A stretch of DNA of 64,000 nt, taken from the NCBI RefSeq assembly GCF_965279545.1, contig NZ_OZ257250.1:4451496-4515495 (forward strand), in the 5' to 3' direction. A program made the position numbers and the translations under genes. Source of the DNA: Methylibium sp965279545. Its GTDB lineage: Bacteria > Pseudomonadota > Gammaproteobacteria > Burkholderiales > Burkholderiaceae_C. This document shows positions 33,397 through 41,693 of this stretch, one piece after another. The notes under the pieces are model-generated. The model ran no database searches. It had not been told where the DNA came from and saw only the letters and a list, made by a program, of their open reading frames with translations. Positions within the stretch are counted from its first letter, which is position 1. Every line of letters starts with the position of its first letter.

Positions 33397-35400
33397 TCAG
33401 TAGCGGTAGCGCAGCATGACGCGGGCGCTGCGGCCGTCCTGGGCCAGCACGTCCTGCCAGTTGCCGCCGGCGGCCGGTTGCGCGTAGCGCTTGTCGAACA
33501 GGTTCTGGATGCCCAGCGACAGGTCCAGGCCCTTGGCCAGGACCTGGGTGCCGAGGTGCAGGTTCGACACGGCGTAGCCGCCCTGCTCGGCGCCGGCAAC
33601 CGTGCGGCGCGGGCCGTCGTAGCGCAGCTCGTATCCCACGAGAAGCCCTGCCACCGGCAGCGGGCCGGAGAGATTGAGCCGGGCCAGCAGCTTGGGGGAG
33701 TTGGGCAGGCCGGTGCCGCCCGCGGCGTTGACGTCCTGCAACGACAGGTTGCCCCGCAGGCGGGCACCGCCGCCCCAGGTCTTGTCGGCCGACAACTCGA
33801 GGCCGCGGGCTTTCACCACACCGCCCGACGACTGGTACTGCGTCAGGCCGGACACCGGGTCGATGCCGAGGAGGATGAGGTCATGCAGACTCCACTCGTA
33901 GACCGACGCGCGCAGCGCCAGGTCGCGGCCGATCCGGTGATCGGCCACGAGTTCGCGGGTGTCGATGACTTCGGCCTGCAGTCGGGTATTGGCAACCTGT
34001 GAAACTCCATCGTCGAACTTGCTCTCGAACGCATTGGGGGCGCGGTGGGCCTTGCCGTACAAGGCCTTGAGGGTCGTTGCCGGTGTCGCCTGCCAGATCA
34101 ATGCGGCGCGCGGGCTCAGCGCCGTGCCCGTGACGTCGTTGCGGTCGATGCGCAGGCCGAGGGTGGTGGTCAGCGACCCGGCCAGGCGCCATTCGTCCTG
34201 CGCGAAGACGCCGGCGCGGTAACCCGGCGCTGAAATGTGAATGTCGTTCGCCGGCTGGCTCGGGTCCAGCACTGCCTGGTCGATGCGGGCGTTGCCCTGG
34301 TACTCCAGCCCCAGCATCAGCTTGTGATCGGCCCGCGCGGCGGACACCAGGCGCAGCTCGGCGCCGTGCCATTCGCTGATGGCCGGCGAGGCGATGGGCA
34401 CCCCGCCGTAGACGAACACGCTGCGGAACCGCTGCTGGCCCGCGAACAGCCGCCCCGCCACCTGCAGCGCGTTGTCCGCGTCGCGGTCCTGGTACTGGAG
34501 TTGGGCCAGCGAGTAGCGATCCCGTTCGTACTGGCCCGGCACCAGCGGGTCGGAAAGGTACGCCGCGGTCGGATCGTCCTTGCGACGATCCCCCTGGACA
34601 AATTCGACCGCCCAGGGTCCGCGGGCGGCGCGTGCCAGGAACTGCCGGTTGCGCTCGCCATCCAGGCCGGCGGCCACGCCGGACACGCCGGCGGAACCGA
34701 AGTCATGGAAGTTGTCCTGTCCGCGGGAACGCATCCCTGAAGCCGAAACCAGCACATCGATGTCGTTGTCCAGCACCGTGCCCCAGCTCGCGCGTCCTTC
34801 CCGCAACGACTGCGGGCCCTGGTAGGCCGCCGCGAGTTCGGTGCCGCCGAGGTCGGCCCCGGTCCGGGTGATCACGTTCACTACGCCGTACATCGCGTTC
34901 TGGCCGTAGACCGAGCCGCCGGGGCCGGGGATGTACTCGATGCGCTCGACCAGGTCCAGGTCGAGCGGGAATTCCCTCCCGAACGCCGCACCGTCGTAGA
35001 GCGGGTCGTTGACCCGGTTGCCATCGATGGTCAGCAGCACGCGGGTGTTGAAGTCCCCCGGCAGTCCGAAGCCGCGCGCGCCGAGGTAGGTGTACTGCCG
35101 GTCGTAGGTGGTGTAGAGGCCGGGCAGGCTTGCCAGGGCCTCGCCGAGCGTGCGCCAGCCGAAGGCCTGGATTTCCTGGCGCGTGATGATGCTCGCCGCG
35201 GCGGCCACTTCGCTCTGCTGTTGCTCGTACTTGGCGGCACTCACCACCGTGAGCTGCATCAGCTGCTCCATGTCCACCGTGGTCAAGTCCACCGTTGCCG
35301 CTCGCGCCGGCATCGCGACGGCAAGTGCCACGCAGAGTGTCAGCTTGCGCCGCTGCAAGGCGGACGGCGACTCGGGCGCGCCGGCGGTGGAGGCAGTCAT
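33397..35400 (-). CDS. TonB-dependent outer membrane receptor
   Basis: 667 residues from the ATG at 35400. A signal peptide (LTLCVALAVAMPARA) precedes a plug domain that starts with VDMEQLMQLTVVSAAKY and includes QEIQAFGWRTLGEAL and IDGNRVNDPLYDG. The plug ends in IPGPGGSVYGQNAMYGVVNVITR. The barrel follows to residue 667 and ends in an aromatic RVMLRYRY. Unlike siderophore receptors, no iron-type cue is evident; the ligand is unknown. It heads the same leftward group as the YfiR-like protein and hybrid kinase, a combination that reads as an outer-membrane to inner-membrane signalling chain. Confidence 0.9.
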   Translation of the reverse strand: MTASTAGAPESPSALQRRKLTLCVALAVAMPARAATVDLTTVDMEQLMQLTVVSAAKYEQQQSEVAAAASIITRQEIQAFGWRTLGEALASLPGLYTTYDRQYTYLGARGFGLPGDFNTRVLLTIDGNRVNDPLYDGAAFGREFPLDLDLVERIEYIPGPGGSVYGQNAMYGVVNVITRTGADLGGTELAAAYQGPQSLREGRASWGTVLDNDIDVLVSASGMRSRGQDNFHDFGSAGVSGVAAGLDGERNRQFLARAARGPWAVEFVQGDRRKDDPTAAYLSDPLVPGQYERDRYSLAQLQYQDRDADNALQVAGRLFAGQQRFRSVFVYGGVPIASPAISEWHGAELRLVSAARADHKLMLGLEYQGNARIDQAVLDPSQPANDIHISAPGYRAGVFAQDEWRLAGSLTTTLGLRIDRNDVTGTALSPRAALIWQATPATTLKALYGKAHRAPNAFESKFDDGVSQVANTRLQAEVIDTRELVADHRIGRDLALRASVYEWSLHDLILLGIDPVSGLTQYQSSGGVVKARGLELSADKTWGGGARLRGNLSLQDVNAAGGTGLPNSPKLLARLNLSGPLPVAGLLVGYELRYDGPRRTVAGAEQGGYAVSNLHLGTQVLAKGLDLSLGIQNLFDKRYAQPAAGGNWQDVLAQDGRSARVMLRYRY

Positions 35401-35445
35401 GTTGGATTTCCGGCGTTCCTTCGATGGGCGGCGTCGCAGCTCGAC

Positions 35446-35467
35446 ACCAGGGGCAGCGCCCCCTGGT
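35446..35467 (-). promoter_or_regulatory. Hairpin in the leader of the TonB receptor gene
   Basis: ACCAGGGG at 35446-35453 pairs perfectly with CCCCTGGT at 35460-35467 across a 6-nt loop. It sits 45 bp upstream of the receptor start and 81 bp beyond the dctR stop. No T-run follows on the minus strand. It may be a weak terminator for dctR or a leader structure of the receptor gene. Confidence 0.35.
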
Positions 35468-35548
35468 CCTATCGGCCGCATCGAAGGAAACTTGAGAAAC
35501 TCGACCGGCCGGATCGGGTCCGGCCGGATCGACCCGTGCGAACAGGCT

Positions 35549-36160
35549 TCAGCCCGCCAGCACCGTGGCCACTTCCGCCGCCGAGCGCACGCCCAGCTTC
35601 GCGTAGACGCGTGCCCGGTGCACTTCCACCGTGCGCACCGACACATGGAGTTCGTCGGCGATCACCTTGTTGAGCTTGCCGGCCGCCACGCGCGCCATCA
35701 CCTCGCGCTCGCGGTCGGTCAGGCTGCCCAGGCGCGCCTCGCGCTCGTCGGCGCGGGCGTCGTGGTGGTGCATGGCGGCGTCGACCGCCAGCGCCTGCTC
35801 GACGCGGTCGGCCAGCGCGTTGTCGCTGTAGGGCTTCTCGAGAAAGTCGAACGCGCCGCGCTTGAGGGCTTGCACCGCCATCGGGATGTCGCCGTGCCCG
35901 CTCAGGAACAGCACCGGGTTGCGCAGGCGCCGCGCCATCAGCTCCTCGTGCACGCGCAGGCCCGACATCGGCTCCATGCGGATGTCGAGCAGGAACACGC
36001 CCTGCAAGGGCCGCGGCGTGCGGTCCACGGTCGCGAGCAGCTCCGGCCCGCTCGCGTGCGCGCGCACGTCGAGCCCGCGCGAGGCGAGCATGAAGCCCAG
36101 TGCGTCCAGCACCGCGGCTTCGTCGTCGAGCAGGTAGACGATTCCCGCGGGCGCCGTCAT
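35549..36160 (-). CDS. dctR: FixJ/DctR-type response regulator (receiver + LuxR helix-turn-helix)
   Basis: 203 residues. Receiver residues ~5-120, Asp59 in FLLDIRMEPMSG; FLEKPYSDNAL carries the conserved Lys. The LuxR DNA-binding domain is at ~140-200 with LTDREREVMARVAAGKLNK and SVRTVEVHRARVYAKL. GGAG lies eight bases before the ATG. It follows dctS after a 147-bp gap occupied by a repeat unit. FixJ-family regulators partnered with DctS kinases control C4-dicarboxylate TRAP transporters; the dctPQM genes are divergent from dctS, as expected. Confidence 0.88.
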   Translation of the reverse strand: MTAPAGIVYLLDDEAAVLDALGFMLASRGLDVRAHASGPELLATVDRTPRPLQGVFLLDIRMEPMSGLRVHEELMARRLRNPVLFLSGHGDIPMAVQALKRGAFDFLEKPYSDNALADRVEQALAVDAAMHHHDARADEREARLGSLTDREREVMARVAAGKLNKVIADELHVSVRTVEVHRARVYAKLGVRSAAEVATVLAG

Positions 36161-36219
36161 CGGGCAGGCTCCGTGCTTCGCACCGCGGTGTTCACCCCGG
36201 GGACGGACCGCCGGCTCAT

Positions 36220-36311
36220 TGGTGCACCCTGCGCACTTCGTGCGGTCCCGCCGGGTGGGAGCCTTCGCAGAGGGCCACGAAGGGGCCCCTCCGCGGCCCG
36301 GCGCGGCTCAT
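36220..36311 (-). repeat. Junction repeat unit between dctS and dctR
   Basis: A ~92-bp unit, oriented with dctS, with ATGA at its left end (36311-36308, where TGA is the dctS stop) and another ATGA directly after it (36219-36216). The interior shares long stretches with the two units at 62586-62761: GCCGGGCCG, GGAGGGGCCCCTTCGTGGCC, CTCTGCGAAGGCTCCC and CGCACGAAGTGCGCAGGGTG. It contains a GGGGCCCC-centred palindrome and the short hairpin CGCAC-GAA-GTGCG. Confidence 0.75.
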
Positions 36312-38287
36312 GCCACTTCCTCCTCGTCGACCGCGGGCGCCGAGGTCACCAGGTTGGCCGGCAGCGTGAGCGAGAAGCAGGCGCCGCCGCCCGGCACGTC
36401 GCTCGCGTCGAGCGCGCCGTGGTGGGCCTCGACGATGGAGCGGCAGATCGCCAGGCCCATGCCCATGCCTTCGCGTTTGGTGGAATAGAACGCCGCGCAC
36501 AGCGCTTCGACGGGGCGCCCCTGCAGGCCGGGGCCGTTGTCTCGCACGTCGATGCGGACGAAGCGGTGATCGGGCGTGCGCAAGGTGCGGGCCTCGATGC
36601 GGCGCTCACCGGGCATGTCGCCGAGCGCGTCGCTCGCGTTGCGCACGAGGTTGATGACGACCTGCTCGATCAGCACCGCGTCGGCCACCACCAGCGGCAG
36701 TGCAGGATCCAGGCGCAGGTCCAGCTGCACGCGCTGGCGCTCCAGCTCGCGGCGCAGCAAGGCAACGCCGCCTTCGACGACCGCGTTCAGTGCGCAGGGC
36801 TCCAGCTGCGGCTCGCGCCGGGTCAGGAACTCGCGGATGCGCTGCACGATGCGCCCGGCGTGCGCGGCCTGCTCGCCCAGGCGCTGCAGCGCACGCAACA
36901 ACACCGGGTCGGGCGCGGCCTGCCGCTGCATCGAGTTGATGACGCCGGCGTTGTAGCTGGAGATCGCGGTGAGCGGCTGGTTCAGCTCATGGGCCAGCGT
37001 CGAGGCCACCTCTCCGAGCATCGTCAGGCGGGCGTGGTGCGTCATCGTGTCGACCTGATGGCGTTCGCGCTCCTCGGCGCGCTTGGTGGCGGTGATGTCG
37101 AGGATCGAGCCCATCCAGCCGATGTGCCGGTTGCGGGCATCGACGAGCGGTGCCTCGTAGATCCTGACGTCGAGCAGCCGGCCGTCGCGGTGGCGCCAGC
37201 GTGCCTCGTAGCCTTCGCGCGGCGCCTCGCCCGCCATGTTGCGCTGGTGGCGCAGCATGAATTCCTCGGTCGATTCCGCCGGCCAGTAGGGCATCGGCGG
37301 CATCTTGCCGACCAGCGCCTCGGGCGGCAGGCCGACCATGTCGCACAGCGCACGGTTGACGTACACGAGCCGGCCATCGAGATCGCGGGCGCGCAGGCCG
37401 ACGGTGAGCGAGTCTTCCATCGCGCTGCGCCAGGCGGCTTCGGTCCGCCACGCGGCCTCGGCGCGCGAGACGTCGTGCACCTGGCGGCGCAGCATCCAGG
37501 TGATGCCGGCGATCAGCAGCACGAAGCCCGCCACCATCGCGATGGGGAAGGTCCGGTACCACTTCGGCACCTGATCGCGCGCAATCAACTCCAGGTAGGA
37601 GTCGCTGAAGGTCGGCGCCATGCTGATGCGGTAGCTCTGGCGGCCGGGCAGTTCGCGGCCCTCGGTGGTCGATGCCGTCACCTCGCCCTGGTTGCCGACG
37701 ATGCGCACGTCGTACTTGCGCGTCAGCCACCACGGCACGTTCTGGCGCAGCATTTCGGTCGGCGAGTAGCGGGCCACGATCGCCCCGCCGCCCGGCAGCG
37801 GCGCCGCCAGATGGGCCGAGAGGCCTGCGGTCTGCGCGAGCGCGGCGGCCTCGAGGCTCGGCACGGGAGCCTGCTCGGGCAGGTGGGCCACGATGCGGTT
37901 GGCGGCGTCGAGCCAGGTCAGGCTGATCCAGAAGCGGCGCAGGCCCTGTTGAACCTCCGGCATCGCCGCGAACGCCAGTGCCGCGTTCGGGTTCTCCCGA
38001 AGGTGCGCCGCCAGCTCGCGCAGCAGCTGTGACTCGCGGTCGACCCGGCCGCTGACCTGGGATTCGAGCGACAGCGCGTCGGAGATCAGCTCCAGCCGCT
38101 GCAGCTCCAGGTCGGCGCGCTCGTTGCTGCGCAACCAGGCCAGCACCGCCGCGACGAAGGCCAGCGACAGCAGCAGCGGCAGAGCCCACAGCCCGCGCCG
38201 CAGCGCCGGGCGCGGCGGCAGCGCGAGCGTGGGGCGCGGCGGCGGGATCACTGCCACGCCGGGAGTCGGCTGGGCCGGTCTGGACAT
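36308..38287 (-). CDS. dctS: DctS-type PAS sensor histidine kinase
   Basis: 659 residues from ATG 38287. Two membrane segments (~35-53 and ~275-293) flank a ~220-residue periplasmic sensor. A PAS domain (~330-440; DLDGRLVYVNRALCDMVG) precedes the kinase core: STLAHELNQPLTAISSY holds the phosphoacceptor His, followed by VVINLVRNASDA, DNGPGL and GMGMGLAICRSIVEAH. This LNQPLTAI kinase type pairs with FixJ-like regulators; the closest named relative is DctS. The N-terminal cytoplasmic tail is Pro-rich. It is divergent from dctP, sharing a 177-bp control region with a palindrome at 38341-38354. Confidence 0.88.
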   Translation of the reverse strand: MSRPAQPTPGVAVIPPPRPTLALPPRPALRRGLWALPLLLSLAFVAAVLAWLRSNERADLELQRLELISDALSLESQVSGRVDRESQLLRELAAHLRENPNAALAFAAMPEVQQGLRRFWISLTWLDAANRIVAHLPEQAPVPSLEAAALAQTAGLSAHLAAPLPGGGAIVARYSPTEMLRQNVPWWLTRKYDVRIVGNQGEVTASTTEGRELPGRQSYRISMAPTFSDSYLELIARDQVPKWYRTFPIAMVAGFVLLIAGITWMLRRQVHDVSRAEAAWRTEAAWRSAMEDSLTVGLRARDLDGRLVYVNRALCDMVGLPPEALVGKMPPMPYWPAESTEEFMLRHQRNMAGEAPREGYEARWRHRDGRLLDVRIYEAPLVDARNRHIGWMGSILDITATKRAEERERHQVDTMTHHARLTMLGEVASTLAHELNQPLTAISSYNAGVINSMQRQAAPDPVLLRALQRLGEQAAHAGRIVQRIREFLTRREPQLEPCALNAVVEGGVALLRRELERQRVQLDLRLDPALPLVVADAVLIEQVVINLVRNASDALGDMPGERRIEARTLRTPDHRFVRIDVRDNGPGLQGRPVEALCAAFYSTKREGMGMGLAICRSIVEAHHGALDASDVPGGGACFSLTLPANLVTSAPAVDEEEVA

Positions 38288-38340
38288 GCGGGCAAGTCTA
38301 GATTCGCGCAGGCGCCGTGGCGCACCCGCCGGCCCACAAA

Positions 38341-38354
38341 TGTGGAACTCCACA
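38341..38354. promoter_or_regulatory. Candidate DctR operator (14-bp perfect palindrome)
   Basis: TGTGGA-AC-TCCACA is a perfect inverted repeat in the middle of the dctS/dctP divergent region, 111 bp before the dctP start. Its position and symmetry suit a response-regulator dimer that would activate the transporter and/or the kinase gene. Assignment to DctR is inference from location. Confidence 0.45.
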
Positions 38355-38464
38355 ACTACCGGCCGCGGAGCCTCGCGCCCAGAATGCGCCAGCCCGGAAT
38401 GAACCTGCGGCACCCGCGTTCAAACCGACCGTTCGGCCTACAGACAGACAGCAGGAGACAAGCC

Positions 38465-39493
38465 ATGTCGCATTTCCTCACCCGCCGGGGGGCGTTGACC
38501 GCCGCCGCCTTCGCCATCGCCGCCTTCGGCGCCGCCCCGCAGGCCGCCTTTGCGCAGGCTCCCATCGTCATCAAGTTCAGCCACGTCGTCGCCGCCGACA
38601 CGCCCAAGGGCAAGGGCGCCCAGCGCTTCAAGGAGCTGGCCGAAGAGCGCACCCAGGGGCGCGTGAAGGTCGAGGTCTTCCCGAACAGCCAGCTCTACAA
38701 GGACAAGGAGGAGATGGAGGCGCTGCAACTCGGCTCGGTGCAGATGCTTGCACCGTCGCTGGCCAAGTTCGCGCCGCTGGGCGTGAAGGAATTCGAGGTC
38801 TTCGACCTGCCCTTCATCTTCAAGGACGCCGCCGCTTTCCGTGCCGTGACGACCGGCCCCGTGGGTGCCGATCTGTTCAAGAAGCTCGAGCCCAAGGGCG
38901 TGAAGGGCCTGGCCTACTGGGACAACGGCTTCCACATCATGAGCGCGAACAAGCCGCTGCACGCGGTGGCCGATTTCAAGGGCCTGAAGATGCGCATCCA
39001 GAGCTCGAAGGTGCTCGACGCGCAGATGCGCGCGCTGGGCGCGATCCCGCAGGTGATGGCCTTCAGCGAGCTGTACCAGGCGCTGCAGACCGGCGTCGTC
39101 GACGGCACCGAGGGGGTTCCGTCCAACTTCTACACGCAGAAGATCTACGAAGTGCAAAAGCACATGACGGTCTCCAACCACGGCCACCTGGCCTATGCAC
39201 TGATCGCCAACAAGAAATTCTGGGACGGCTTGCCGGCCGACGTCCGCACCACCCTCGAAGGCGCGGTGAAGGACGCAACCACCTACGCCAACGCGATCGC
39301 AGCCACCGAGAACGCGACCGCCATGGACAAGATCAAGGCCAGCGGCAAGGTCACGATCTACACCCCCACGCCCGCCGAGCTCAACGAATGGAAGAAGGCG
39401 GTGATGCCGGTCCACAAGGAAATGGAATCGCGCGTCGGCAAGGACACCGTCGCGGCCGTCTACAACGCCACGGGTTTCGCGATGCCGAAGTGA
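38465..39493 (+). CDS. dctP: TRAP transporter substrate-binding protein, DctP family
   Basis: 342 residues; ATG 38465 with AGGAG seven bases upstream. A signal peptide ends at about residue 30 (GAAPQAAFAQA). The mature protein has the DctP pattern: IKFSHVVAADTPKGKGAQRF, LPFIFKD, the conserved Arg in KGLKMRIQSS (substrate carboxylate ligand) and GVVDGTEGVPSNFYTQK. It binds organic acids in the periplasm and hands them to DctQM. C4-dicarboxylate is the best guess given DctS/DctR. Followed after 70 bp by the small permease gene. Confidence 0.93.
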   Translation: MSHFLTRRGALTAAAFAIAAFGAAPQAAFAQAPIVIKFSHVVAADTPKGKGAQRFKELAEERTQGRVKVEVFPNSQLYKDKEEMEALQLGSVQMLAPSLAKFAPLGVKEFEVFDLPFIFKDAAAFRAVTTGPVGADLFKKLEPKGVKGLAYWDNGFHIMSANKPLHAVADFKGLKMRIQSSKVLDAQMRALGAIPQVMAFSELYQALQTGVVDGTEGVPSNFYTQKIYEVQKHMTVSNHGHLAYALIANKKFWDGLPADVRTTLEGAVKDATTYANAIAATENATAMDKIKASGKVTIYTPTPAELNEWKKAVMPVHKEMESRVGKDTVAAVYNATGFAMPK

Positions 39494-39563
39494 GCCCCCC
39501 CGGGGCCGCGCCCGACCGAACGACAAGATGCGCCCCCGTGAGGGCGCCCGCGAGGAGACCACC

Positions 39564-40190
39564 ATGTTCATGCGATTCCTGAACCATCTGGAAGAGTGGA
39601 TCATCACCGCGCTGATGGGAGCGGCCACGCTCATCATCTTCTTTGCGGTGATGCACCGCTACCTGTCGGGCATGCCGATCCCGGGCCTGCAGGACTGGTT
39701 GCTCTCGCTGAACTTCTCGTGGGCGCAGGAGGCGACCATCTACCTCTTCGTGTGGATGGCCAAGTTCGGCGCGGCCTATGGCGTGCGCACCGGCATTCAC
39801 GTCGGCGTCGACGTCTTCATCAATCGCCTCGCGCCGAAGAACCATGCGCGGTTCGTCGTCATCGGCCTGCTGGCGGGGGCCTTGTTCACCGGCACGGTGG
39901 CCCTGCTGGGTGCGAACTTCGTGTGGGAGAACGGCGCGCACCACGCGTTCTACAAGTTCTTCGGGCTGAACCTGGACGGCCTCACCGAAGGCCCGGTCAC
40001 GCCCGACCTCGAATGGCCCACCTGGATCATCTACTGCGCCATTCCGCTCGGCTCGTCGCTGATGTGCTTCCGCTTCCTGCAGGTGGCGTGGAACTTCATC
40101 CACACCGGCGAACTGCCGAAGCACGACCACGGCCACGTCGAGGGCCTCGAAAGCGCCGAAGCCGATGCGCTGCAAGGAGCCAAGGCATGA
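39564..40190 (+). CDS. dctQ: TRAP transporter small permease, DctQ family
   Basis: 208 residues with ATG 39564, supported by GAGGAGA seven bases upstream; an upstream in-frame ATG (39528) would add 12 unlikely residues. Four membrane segments at about 12-32, 53-72, 95-117 and 150-170; the conserved EATIYLFVWMAKFGAAYGVRTG motif marks DctQ (residues ~54-75). It forms the membrane complex with DctM. The C-terminus is soluble and acidic (HDHGHVEGLESAEADA). The stop overlaps the dctM start (ATGA). Confidence 0.92.
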   Translation: MFMRFLNHLEEWIITALMGAATLIIFFAVMHRYLSGMPIPGLQDWLLSLNFSWAQEATIYLFVWMAKFGAAYGVRTGIHVGVDVFINRLAPKNHARFVVIGLLAGALFTGTVALLGANFVWENGAHHAFYKFFGLNLDGLTEGPVTPDLEWPTWIIYCAIPLGSSLMCFRFLQVAWNFIHTGELPKHDHGHVEGLESAEADALQGAKA

Positions 40191-41467
40191 ACGGCCTCAT
40201 CATCTTCGGCCTGCTCGTGCTGCTCATGCTCACGGGCATGCCCATCTCGATCGCGCTCGGCCTGACCGTGATGAGCTTCATCTTCGGCTTCACGCAGGTG
40301 CCGCTCGAATCGGTCGCGCTCAAGCTGTTCACCGGCATCGAGAAGTTCGAGATCATGGCGATCCCGTTCTTCATCCTGGCGGGCAACTTCCTCACCCACG
40401 GCGGAGTGGCCAAGCGGATGATCAAGTTCGCCAGCTCGCTGGTGGGGCACTGGTACGGCGGCCTCGGGCTGGCCTCGGTGCTGGCCTGCGCGCTGTTCGC
40501 CGCGCTGTCGGGCTCGTCGCCGGCCTGCGTGGTGGCGATCGGCTCGATCATGCTGCCGGCGATGGTGAAGGCGGGCTTCCCGCCGCGCTTCGGTGCCGGC
40601 GTGATCACGACATCGGGCGCGCTGGGCATCCTGATCCCGCCGTCGATCGCCATGGTGATGTACTCGGTGTCGACCAACACCTCGCTCAGCGGCCTGTTCC
40701 TTGCCGGCGTGGTGCCGGGCGCGGTGCTGGCGTTCATGCTCGGGCTGACCACCTGGTGGCGCGCGCGCAAGAACAACTACCCGCGCCAGCCCAAGGCCGG
40801 CTGGGGCGAGCGCTGGAAGGCGCTGCGCGACTCCTTCTGGGGCCTGCTGCTGATCGTGGTGGTGATGGGCGGCATCTACAGCGGCCTGTTCACGCCCACC
40901 GAGGCGGCGGCGATGGCGGCGGTGTACGCCTTCATCGTGGCGGTGTTCGTCTACAAGGACATCGGCCTGAAAGACGTGCCGCGCGTGCTGCTCAGCTCCG
41001 CGAACATGAGCGCGATGCTGCTGTACATCATCACGAACGCGGTGCTGTTCTCGTTCGTGCTGGCCAACGAGCAGATCCCGCAGCACCTGGCCGACTGGCT
41101 GGTGACCATGGGCCTGGGCCCCATCGCCTTCCTGCTGGTGGTCAACGTCCTGCTGCTGGTGGCGGGCAACTTCATGGAGCCGTCGTCGATCATCCTGATC
41201 ATGGCGCCCATCCTGTTCCCGGTGGCGATGAAGCTGGGCATCGACCCGGTGCACTTCGGCATCCTCATCATCGTCAACATGGAGGTGGGCATGTGCCACC
41301 CGCCGGTGGGGCTGAACCTGTACGTGGCCTCGGGCATCACCAAGATGGGCATCAGCGAGCTCACCGTGGCCGTGTGGCCGTGGCTGCTCACGATGCTGGT
41401 GTTCCTCGTGATCGTGACCTACTGGCCGGCCCTGTCGCTGTGGCTGCCGCACCTGTTGCTGAAGTAG
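40187..41467 (+). CDS. dctM: TRAP transporter large permease, DctM family
   Basis: 426 residues with about 11-12 membrane segments. Family motifs: MLTGMPISIALGL, ALSGSSPACVVAIGSIMLPAM and GILIPPSIAMVMYSV (the two re-entrant hairpin signatures), and later GMCHPPVGLNLYV. It couples Na+ entry to import of the substrate captured by DctP. Starts in an ATGA overlap with dctQ. A bidirectional terminator lies 82 bp after the stop. Confidence 0.95.
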   Translation: MNGLIIFGLLVLLMLTGMPISIALGLTVMSFIFGFTQVPLESVALKLFTGIEKFEIMAIPFFILAGNFLTHGGVAKRMIKFASSLVGHWYGGLGLASVLACALFAALSGSSPACVVAIGSIMLPAMVKAGFPPRFGAGVITTSGALGILIPPSIAMVMYSVSTNTSLSGLFLAGVVPGAVLAFMLGLTTWWRARKNNYPRQPKAGWGERWKALRDSFWGLLLIVVVMGGIYSGLFTPTEAAAMAAVYAFIVAVFVYKDIGLKDVPRVLLSSANMSAMLLYIITNAVLFSFVLANEQIPQHLADWLVTMGLGPIAFLLVVNVLLLVAGNFMEPSSIILIMAPILFPVAMKLGIDPVHFGILIIVNMEVGMCHPPVGLNLYVASGITKMGISELTVAVWPWLLTMLVFLVIVTYWPALSLWLPHLLLK

Positions 41468-41548
41468 GGCGCTGGCGAGCCGCTTGCGCCACTTCGCTGC
41501 ACTTCCTTCGGGCCTGTCTGACGCCGAGCGAGGAGCGTTCAACCAAGA

Positions 41549-41572
41549 AAAACCGGCCACCTGGCCGGTTTT
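41549..41572. terminator. Bidirectional intrinsic terminator between dctM and tRNA-Ala
   Basis: AAAACCGGCCA (41549-41559) and TGGCCGGTTTT (41562-41572) form a perfect 11-bp stem with a 2-nt CC spacer. A-rich and T-rich flanks on both sides allow termination of dctM transcripts and of the leftward tRNA transcript, which reads into TTTTT. Confidence 0.85.
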
Positions 41573-41586
41573 CATGGATGTCCGGT

Positions 41587-41662
<76 letters not shown>

Positions 41663-41693
41663 ACAGACGGTCGCCAGTGTAGCCGATCGAGGC

